Positions 1-9,300 of a stretch of DNA of 64,000 nucleotides are shown here, piece after piece. The stretch spans positions 1 through 64,000 of the forward strand of contig CALMBO010000010.1 in NCBI GenBank assembly GCA_937860055.1. The letters run 5' to 3'. The position numbers and the translations under genes are program-made. The notes below the pieces were generated by a model. It made no database searches. It was given only the letters and a program-made list of their open reading frames with translations, and was not told the origin of the DNA. The DNA comes from an uncultured Verrucomicrobiota bacterium. Lineage in GTDB: Bacteria; Verrucomicrobiota; Kiritimatiellia; CAIQIC01; Lenti-01. How positions within the stretch are numbered: the stretch's first letter is position 1; every line of letters starts with the position of its first letter.

Positions 1-468
1 CTTTAAAAATGAAATAAATGTAATCCCTTTCGCATAAAAGCATTACAAACAATCAACCGCACGGTTGAAGAAAACCTGTTGAAAACAATAATCTAAGGAA
101 AGGTTCACTAGAAATTATATAATATATTTAACTGCAATGAATTATATATCTTGTATAATATTAATTATTAAATGGGTTAAAATTGGCTTTTCAAGCGAGG
201 AGAAGGCGGTGGGATTCATAGCAAAACCTTAATAAAAATTAATGTTTGTTAAAATTGCATTCTGAAAAAACATAGCTATTATTTAACAAATAAGAGGGTA
301 CTGGGTTTTGGCAGGAGGCGGCTTGAAAGGAAGTCTCTGTTTTGGGGTGGCGGGAAGCCACATGGTTGCTTGGGCGGCCATGGGAGTCTGTTTTTGTGTT
401 TTGGCGGGGGGGGGTGCCGATGGTCTAGGGAATGCCGCACAAGTGAAAACAGGCATGAGGGAGGGAGC
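1..468. other. AT-rich leader, no gene
   Basis: About the first 300 bases are strikingly AT-rich in a window that is otherwise strongly GC-rich. I see no credible gene on either strand; the long minus-strand frames that reach into it are antisense shadows of the next gene. TATAAT hexamers occur at 118-123 and 154-159 and a TTGAAA at 79-84, but none has ideal -35/-10 spacing, so the promoter is not resolved. The region probably holds the promoter and a long 5' leader of the exported-protein gene at 469. Confidence 0.5.
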
Positions 469-3303
469 ATGAAGAAGATCTTTGCGGCGTCGCTTTGTTT
501 TGTCTGGGTGTTTGGCAACGCGGAGGCGGCGGTGCCGTTGCCCTATGAAAATGCACCGAGCAATGCGGTGGACTGGACAACGCTTCCCGGCTGGTCGGGC
601 GATGCGACCAATTCCAACGATGGCGGCTATGCCCTGTTCGACGCCGACGACAGAACCCTGACGTTGGCGCTGGACGGGGCGCCGACGGACTTGTCGTTTT
701 CCCTGCGGGGCTATACCAACGCCGTGGGGATTGCCCCCGCCAGCTTTCTCGTCGAGGAGTCGGCGGACGGCAATGTCTGGAATTCCACGCCGGTGGCCGA
801 CATCAGCGATGAATCCCTGTCGACCGGCACCATGCCGTTCGGTCCCTATCTGCTGATGGCCTCGACACGCTTTGTGCGCTTCACCTATGCCGACCGGTAT
901 GCCTATGACATCGGGCTGAACCATGTGGCGGTGGCGGGCGGCCCGGCCACGCCGCGCGTCGTGTTCGTGAACCGCGAGGAGGGGTTCATCGTGGCGCAGC
1001 ATGCCGGTGGCGAAACCATCACGGCGGCCGTGGTCAATGCCGGTTCCTACTGGTTCGGTTCGCCCGCCCTGGAGAAGGAACCGTGGGAGAGCGACAACGG
1101 CGGGACCTGGAAGACGACGCTTCCCAAGGATGTCTATTACATCAACACCGCGACTGCGGGAACTTACTACGCGACGGCCAACGGGCGTGCCGAAAACACA
1201 GAGGATCTCGTCGTCGGCACCATCCATTTCACGGTGGCGCCCGCCTATTCCCTCGACGTCCAGGCCGGGACGAACGGCACCGCCGCCGCGCAGGTGGACG
1301 GCCGGGAGGCCGCCAATGCGCCGGCGGGCGCGCTGGTGACGGTTCTCCCGGTGCCGGACGCGGGTTATGTGACCGATGCCATTCTCCTGAACGGCGTGGC
1401 TATCGAAGGCACGACATTCGTCATGCCGGCGGAGGCGGCGGTGGTCGAGGTCTCGTTCCGGGAGAAGGTGGCCGGCGAACCGACGCTGATCATTTCGCAG
1501 TATTACGAAGGGGCGGGCGACAACAAGTGGATCGAGCTGTTCAATCCGGGGACCGAACCGGTGGACCTGGATGCGGCGGGATACCGCCTCGGGCTCTGGC
1601 AGAACGCCGGTCGCGAGGGCTGGAAAACAGGAGTGGCTCCGGGTGTCGCCATTGCCTTGACGGGGACGATCGGGCCCGGCGCGGCCTATCTGATTTCTCA
1701 CGGCGCGGCCGCGATGCCGGCCTATGCGGTGGCGAATGTTGTTTCCAACGGACTGATTTTCAACGGCGACGACAGCGTGGTGCTCTACACGGGGACGGCG
1801 TACGACTTCGCCAACGTCGTGGACGCCTTCGGCCTGACGACCAACTCGGCCGCCAATCGCAGTTTTGTGCGCGCCATGGCCGTGGTTTGCGGCGTGAACG
1901 GGGATTTCGCCTCCAACGACTGGGTGGAGGTGGCCTATACGGACGTGGACACGGCGGAGGAAAGCACCAACGAACGCCTGGGATACCACAGCACGACCCC
2001 GCCCGCGTTTGTCGTGACGTTTGACCGGGCGGATGGTTTCGAAGTGGAAGAGGGAGCCAGCGGCTCCATCACGGCGCAGGCCGCCAACGGGACGGAGCCC
2101 TACTCGTATGCGTGGGACAGCACGCTGGGCGGAAGCTTCTATGCGGCCAGCGGCAACGTGTTCACGATCCTGGCCGGCGCGCCGGCCGGCACCGGCTATT
2201 CGGCAACCGTGACCGCAACGGACGCCGCAACCAACGAAGCGCAAAGGACGGTGACCTTTTCGGTGGTGGCTCCCGTCCCTTCCTATGCCATCGTCATCAC
2301 CCCGCCGGTCGACGGCACGGTGACAACGACACCGTCCGGCGAGGCCGAGGAAGGCATGACGGTGACGATCCATGCCACGCCGGTGGTGGGCCATGTAGTC
2401 GGCACCACGACGGTTGTGGGCGCCGATTCCACCCCGGTTGCGGTTGCCGGAAATGCCTTCACCATGCCCGCCCAAGCCGTGACGGTGAACGTGACATTCG
2501 TGGAAGTTCCCGCCAGCGGCGAACTTCTCATCTCCCAGTACTACGAAGGCGCAAGCAACAACAAGTGGATCGAAATCTTCAACCCGGGCGATTCGGCCAT
2601 TGACCTGGCGGCGGGGGGATACCGGCTTGGGGTGTGGGCCAATACCAACCGTGAAGGCTGGAAAGCGGATCTCGCTCCTACCGGTTCCGCGGCGTTGAGC
2701 AATTCCATTCCGGCGGGCGGCGTCTATCTGGTCAAGAACAGTTCGGCCGTGCTTCCCGCCTATGCCGTGGCCGACCGGGCCAGCACCGCCATTACCTTCA
2801 CCGGCGACGACAGCGTGGTGCTCTACACCGGCGCCACCTATTCCTGCGCAGGCGTCGTGGATGCCTTCGGCATGGTGACCAATGCGGCGCAGGACCGGAG
2901 CTTCGTGCGGAAGGCCGCGGTTGCGGCCGGCGTGAACACGGACTTCAACGCGGCGGATTGGGAGGAGTTCACCACCAACCAGGTGGACGAGGCGTCGGAA
3001 GGCGTTCCCGAGCGCCTCGGCTGGCATGCCGTGGCGGAGGAGCCTCCGCCCGCGGAGCCGCCGCGGCTCACGAGCCTGGCCCTGGCCACCAATGGCATCA
3101 CCTTCGAAATTCCGACCAACATCACGGAGTACACCGTGTGGGGGGCCTTCGGATTGGACGACGCCGAACCGACCCGCTGGGCGGGGTCGAGCATCGTGGA
3201 CCAGTGCACCATGGAACTGGCCGGAAGCAACATGCGCGTCATTGTGCCCACCACATTCGGCCGGCAGCAGATCATCTGGCTGTCCGTTCCCGGAACGAAC
3301 TAG
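469..3303 (+). CDS. Exported multi-domain protein with two lamin-tail domains
   Basis: 944 aa. The ATG at 469 follows a GAGGGAGGG Shine-Dalgarno stretch and opens a clear signal peptide (MKKIFAASLCFVWVFG, cleavage near AEA-A), so an upstream in-frame ATG at 370 is not used here. Rough layout: an unrecognised N-terminal beta-rich region (22-160), an InlB-B-like repeat (about 257-334), lamin-tail domain 1 (about 337-510, LIISQYYEGAGDNKWIELFN), an Ig-like stretch, a second InlB-like repeat (about 605-679), and lamin-tail domain 2 (about 683-850, LLISQYYEGASNNKWIEIFN). The two lamin-tail halves are near duplicates. No catalytic motif or recognised C-terminal sorting signal is seen. It is probably an extracellular or surface protein. 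The next, larger exported protein starts 13 nt downstream, so the two are likely co-transcribed. Confidence 0.8.
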   Translation: MKKIFAASLCFVWVFGNAEAAVPLPYENAPSNAVDWTTLPGWSGDATNSNDGGYALFDADDRTLTLALDGAPTDLSFSLRGYTNAVGIAPASFLVEESADGNVWNSTPVADISDESLSTGTMPFGPYLLMASTRFVRFTYADRYAYDIGLNHVAVAGGPATPRVVFVNREEGFIVAQHAGGETITAAVVNAGSYWFGSPALEKEPWESDNGGTWKTTLPKDVYYINTATAGTYYATANGRAENTEDLVVGTIHFTVAPAYSLDVQAGTNGTAAAQVDGREAANAPAGALVTVLPVPDAGYVTDAILLNGVAIEGTTFVMPAEAAVVEVSFREKVAGEPTLIISQYYEGAGDNKWIELFNPGTEPVDLDAAGYRLGLWQNAGREGWKTGVAPGVAIALTGTIGPGAAYLISHGAAAMPAYAVANVVSNGLIFNGDDSVVLYTGTAYDFANVVDAFGLTTNSAANRSFVRAMAVVCGVNGDFASNDWVEVAYTDVDTAEESTNERLGYHSTTPPAFVVTFDRADGFEVEEGASGSITAQAANGTEPYSYAWDSTLGGSFYAASGNVFTILAGAPAGTGYSATVTATDAATNEAQRTVTFSVVAPVPSYAIVITPPVDGTVTTTPSGEAEEGMTVTIHATPVVGHVVGTTTVVGADSTPVAVAGNAFTMPAQAVTVNVTFVEVPASGELLISQYYEGASNNKWIEIFNPGDSAIDLAAGGYRLGVWANTNREGWKADLAPTGSAALSNSIPAGGVYLVKNSSAVLPAYAVADRASTAITFTGDDSVVLYTGATYSCAGVVDAFGMVTNAAQDRSFVRKAAVAAGVNTDFNAADWEEFTTNQVDEASEGVPERLGWHAVAEEPPPAEPPRLTSLALATNGITFEIPTNITEYTVWGAFGLDDAEPTRWAGSSIVDQCTMELAGSNMRVIVPTTFGRQQIIWLSVPGTN

Positions 3304-3316
3304 GAAAGAATTCCGC

Positions 3317-6300
3317 ATGCGCGTCATGATGCAGGTTGAAAAGCGCGGGCGGGGGCGGTGGGCGGGGATCATGCCTTGGGGCGTGGCGGCCTGGCTGGCG
3401 GTTGGCGCCCAGGTGGCTTGGGGGGCCTACAGCGGCTCCGGCACGTTCACCAAGATCAACACGCGGGCCGATCTGACGGACGGCTACTATGTCATGGCGA
3501 GCAGCAATGGCTTGATGTCCATGACCCACACGAATTACGGCTCGTTCTTCACCAATGGCCCCATCAGCCCGTCGGCCGACACCCTGACCGACCCGCCCGC
3601 CTCCATCGTCTGGCTGATCCAGACGAACGCCACCTACGGCGGCCTCACCATCTTCAACGAAGCGAGCAACAAGTACGTGGCCTACCAAGGGACCGCGAAT
3701 GCGGCCTATGCCGCGAACGCCGTGAACGGCACGACGGGCGTCTGGACGTTCACCTATGCGACGGGCGTGTTCAACTGCATCAACGTGGCCTCCAACACCC
3801 GCGTGCTGCAGTACAATTCGGCGGCGCCCCGGTTCGCCTGCTACACGACGGTCCAGCAGAAGCTGGCGCTGTACAAAATGGCTTCGGGCGGGGAGGCTCC
3901 GTCGTTCACCAGCGGGACGGGGCCGTACGGCGCGACGTCGGGGGTGGCGATGGCGTTCACGGTGACGGCGTCGGGCAGCCCGTCGCCGGCCCTGGCCCTG
4001 CAGGGTACAACGGCGGCGTCGGGCTACAGCTTCACACCGGGCACGGGTGTTTTGAATTACACTCCGCCGCAGGCGGACGGGGGTGGGACGCGGACCTTCA
4101 CCTTCACGGCGAGCAACAGCGTGGGCGTGGCGACGCAGACCGTCAACGTGGCGGTGACCGCCGGCACGGCGCCGAGCTTCACCAGCGGCACGTCGTACGG
4201 GGCGACATCGGGCGTGGCGATGGCGTTCACGGTGGTGGCGACGGGCACGCCGGGACCGGCGCTGGCCCTGCAGGGCGAGACCGCCGCCGGCTCGGTCAGC
4301 TTCAATTCCGGCACGGGGGTGCTGGACTACACGCCGGCGACAAACGATGTGGGCACGCAGACGTTCACCTTCACGGCCAGCAACGTGGCGGGCGTGGCGA
4401 CGCAGGCTGTCAGCGTGACGGTGGCCAACATCGCCGTCGCGCCGAGCTTCACCAGCGGCACGTCGTATGGCGCGACCTCGCTCGTGGCCATGGCCTTCAC
4501 CGTGATGGCCAGCGGCAATCCGTCGCCGTCGCTGGCGCTCCAGTCCCAGACGGCGTCGTCGGGCTACGGCTTCACGCCGGCGACAGGCGTGCTGGACTAC
4601 ACGCCGCCGACGAACGACGTGGGCACGCAGACCTTCACGTTCACGGCCAGCAACAGCGCGGGCGTGGCGACGCAGACCGTCAGCGTGTCGGTGGCCGCCG
4701 CGCTGACCTCGATTCCGGCGGTCAGCGTGACGAACATCGCCACCAATTCGTTCACCGTCAACTGGACGGCCTGCACCGGCGCCACGAACTACCAGGTCCA
4801 AATCGCCACGGACACCAATTTCACCGCCGGCGGCAGCGGAACGAATGCGCTGGAGGAGGATTTCGCCACGCTGACGGATACGGCCGTGCCCTCCGGCTGG
4901 ACCACCGACAAGTCGTCCGATCTGGATTACACCTCCGAGCCCTACGTTGGGGCGGCGGCGCCGGCCTACAAGTTCGCCACCACGGCCCAATGGCTGCAGA
5001 GCCCGGCCTTTTCGACGGGGGCGACGAACCTGCAGTTCTGGGCCTACGGCAACGGGGGCTCCGGCAGCACGATCGCCGTTTCCGCCCTGGTCAGCAGTGT
5101 TTGGACGCTGGTGGACACGGTTTCCATCGCCTCCAACGACGCCACCTACAACGTGGCGCTGAATCCGCTGACGACGCAGCTCAAGTTCGTTTTCACCAAG
5201 GTGGTGAATTGCGCCCTCGACGACATCGTGGTGCAGACGTCGTCCGCCGGCGGATCGATCGTGGCGGACGCGACGGTGGATGCTCTGACCTACAACGCGA
5301 CCGGGCTGGAAATGTCGACGACGTACTACATCCGCGCGCGCATGCTGTCGACGGGCGAGTGGTCGAGCGTGGTTTCCGCCACGACGGCCAGTCCCGAGGC
5401 GGCAGCACCCGTGTTCGGCGCGAATCCGGGGCCGGTCGCTGCGACGGCCACGGTGGCCGCGGCGTTCACGGTGACCGCCAGCGGCTATCCGGCGCCCGCG
5501 CTGGCCCTCCAGGGAACGACGGCTTCGACGGGCTATGGCTTCACGCCGGCGACGGGTGCGCTGAATTACACGCCGCCGACGAACGACGTGGGGACGAAGA
5601 CCTTCACCTTCACGGCCAGCAACACCTTGGGCGTGGCGACGCAGACGGTCACGGTGACCGTGGCGGAGGCTCCGGCGGAGCCGCCGACAATCGATCCGGT
5701 GGGGTCGCTGGCTGTTCCGGCGGGCCAGACGACAAACATCTGGATCGTGGCGCGGGAGTCGAACGGCGACACGATCACGTTGTCCGCGAGCAACCTGCCG
5801 GCGAACGCCAGTTTCACGACGGCGACCGGCACGGGAGCCGTCAGCAACCAGTTCTCCTTCTCGCCGGTTGCGGGACAGGCCGGCCAGTCCTATTCGGTCG
5901 TCTTCTACGCGAGCGACGTGGATGGAACCAACTCCCGGACGCTGGGCGTCACCGTTCCCATCGAAGACCCATGGGCGGACTACTACGCCTCTTGTTATTC
6001 AAACGGCGTTCTCCTGACGGGAACGGCCCTGAAGAACGCGCTGCACAACATCATCGACGCGCATACGAATTTCTCCTACGACGCCCTTTGGAACATCCTG
6101 CAGGTGATCGACGAGTGTCCGACAAACAACACGATGGTTCAGTGCCTGTACCTGCAGCACGGCCTTCTCAAAACCAACTACGGCGGACTGCCCGGCCAAT
6201 GGAACCGCGAGCACGTCTGGGCGAATTCGCACGGGATCAACGACACGCTGCCGGGCTACACGGACCTGCACCACATGCATCCCACGGAGGTGGTGGTCAA

Positions 6301-9300
6301 CAGCACGCGCGGCAACCTGGATTTCGACACCGTGGACGGGCTGTCGAACAGTTATTCGTACAGTTCCACCGCCTTCGAGCCGCCCGACGCCGGCAAGGGC
6401 GACGTGGCCCGCGCCATGTTCTACATGGCCGTGCGCTACAGCGGGGAGGGGGATGGCACGTTCACCAGCGACCTGGAGCTGACCAATTCCATTCCCACCG
6501 ATGGTGTATGGTTTGGCAAGCTGTCCACCTTGATGGACTGGAACGAGCTGGATCCGACGAACAACTACGAGATCCGGCGCAACAACCTCGTCTATACGAA
6601 CTACCAGGGGAACCGCAATCCCTTCGTGGACCATCCCGAATGGGCGCGCGTGGTGTTCGACACCAACTATGTGGCGCTTCCGTCCGCACCGGCCTCCTTT
6701 GCCGCAACGGCGAACAGCCAGAGCCAGATCTCCCTGACCTTCTCGCTCAACGGGACCGGCGACGACGTGATCATCGTGTGGGATGGTGACGGCAGTTTCA
6801 CCGCCCCGACGGGGACGGTCCCTGCGGTCGGCGCGGCGTTCGCGGGCGGGACGGTCGTATACAAGGGAGGCGCTTCGCCCCAAAGTCACACCGGGCTGAC
6901 GAGCTGCGCAACCTACTACTACAAGTGCTGGTCGTATTCGGGAACGAACTATTCCACGGCGGGGCTGACGGCCAGCGCCACGACCGCGGGACCGGATGCC
7001 CCGTCCGGAGTCCGGGCCAGCGCGACGAACGCCACGGATTTCACGGCCGCCTGGAATGCGGTGACGGGCGCGTCGGGCTACCGGCTCGATGTGGCGACGG
7101 ACACCAACTTCTTCGGTGGCAGCCCCGGCGGCCTGACACTGATCAATGAAGACTTCACCGACTTCTCCGACTGGGCGGATTTCGGGACGGCGGAAGACAC
7201 GACGCATTATGGCGCCGCCAGCCCGTGCCGGGCGCTGGTCAACCTGAACACGCTGACTTCGCCCGGGGTGGACTATCCCACGCAGATGACGTTCTATGTC
7301 GATGCCAGCGCCGGGGGTGAAGGCATGACCACCACCAACTACTACAGCCTGGACGGCGGCTCCACCTGGACGCCCGTCGCCCCGTTCACCTGCACCACGG
7401 CAGGAACCACGGTCACCCAGGTCCTGACGTCCGCCCCGAACCTGTCGGGATCCACCAACGTGAAGTTCCGTTTCGTCTCGGCCTTTTCCACCTGGTATCT
7501 GGACGATGTGAAGGTGACGGGCGGCAACGTGGCCCCCTCGAGCTATGTCGCCGGCTACTCGAACCTGGCGGTGTCCGGCGCGACGAGCACCAATGTGACG
7601 GGGCTGGCGGTCAACACCACCTACTATTTCCGCGTGCGTGCGGTGGACGGCTCCTGCACCAGCACGAATTCCGCGACGGCCAGCGTGACGACGACGAATA
7701 CAACCCCCCGGCCCCTGGAATGGACGGCCCTCTATGACCGGGGCCGGCCGCTGGCCACCGGTTTCCTCGGGGACTACCTGTCCACCAACTTCGAATTCGC
7801 GGTCGGGACCGCCACGAACGGATGGACCGCGCAGTATGGGCTTGGCCTTTCCCAGGACGGCTCGGGCTGGACGTGGACGGCGGCGGACTGGTCGCGGCTG
7901 GACGGGGGGACGGGCCGGGTGTTCAAGGCCAGGTCCGGCGTGTCGCAGTTTGCGTCGGCGGGAACCTGGTACTACGCGGGCCGGTTCACCACAAACGGGT
8001 ATGCGTATTATGCGGCGGGCGATTGGACGACGAACACCGGCGCCTTGGCTGCGACGAACTACATCACCGTTCTTCCTCTCAACGAGCCGGACGGCATTGG
8101 CGTGGTCAGCGCCACCAATCCGACCAGCGCCATCGACCTGCTTTGGGACAAGGACGCCCAGGGACACGACGTGATGGTGGTGCGCAAGCTGGCTGCCTCG
8201 TCCTGGACGGAACCGACGCCGGGGTTGACGTATGCCGCAGGAAATACCCTTGGGGCCGGGACGGTCGTCTATGTCGGGGCCGCCATCGAAACGACCGATG
8301 CGGGGCTGGCCGAAGGCACGACCTACGACTACAAGTTCTATTCGGTCAACAACGGCTATTATTCCGCCGGCGTCACGGACCAGGAGGCCACCCTGGGTTG
8401 CGCGCCGGACGCCCCCGCGGGGCTTTACGCCAGCGCGACGAACTCCACCGGGTTCACCGCCAGCTGGAACGCCTCCAGCCGCGCCACGAACTACTTCCTC
8501 GATGTCAGCACGAACGCGGATTTCGGCGGCAGCGGGTCGGCGGCGCCGGACCTGCTCATTTCGGAATATGTCGAAGGTTCCGGCAGCGAGAAGTTCATCG
8601 AGATCTTCAATGGCACCGGGGCCGGGGCCGATCTTTCGGACTATGCCCTGCTGCTCTTCGCCAACGGAACCAACAGCCCGACCGCCAGCAACACGCTCTC
8701 GGGAACCCTGGCCAGCGGCGCCGTGGCGGTCTACCGGAATCCGTCCGCGACCAACCTGATCGGCGTGACCAACGCCGCGGTCAATTTCAACGGCGACGAT
8801 GCCGTGGCCCTGTGGAAGATATCCACGGCGTCCTTCGTGGACATCTTCGGCAGCATCGGATTCGACCCGGGGACGGCCTGGTCCAACGAAACCTTCACCA
8901 CCGTGAACAAGACCCTGGTGAGGAAGTCGTCCGTTGGGGAAGGGCTGACGAACAACCCGGCCACCAACTTCCCGACCCTGGGCACGGAGTGGGACCTGTA
9001 CGACCAGGACACGCTGGCCAACCTGGGCGCCCACACCTTTGACGGCGGGGGAGTTCCCTCCTATGTGGCGGGCTATTCCAATTTCCCGGCGGGGAACGTG
9101 ACGAGTTGCGTGGTGACGGGACTGACGAACAACGGCACCTATTATTTCCGCGTGCGGGCGCAGGCGGAATGCGTGAGTTCGAATTCCTCGACCGCCAGCG
9201 CGACCATTCTCCAAAAATCAGATCAAACGATCAGCTTCCCGGCGATTGCGGACCAGGTGACGACAAATGAGGTGACGCTGTCCGCGACCGCATCGAGCGG

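Noticed and set aside
283-3372. Open frame of 1029 codons on the minus strand
   Set aside because: It lies opposite the first exported-protein gene, which has a signal peptide and domains. The frame yields His/Arg/Gly-rich sequence with no motifs.
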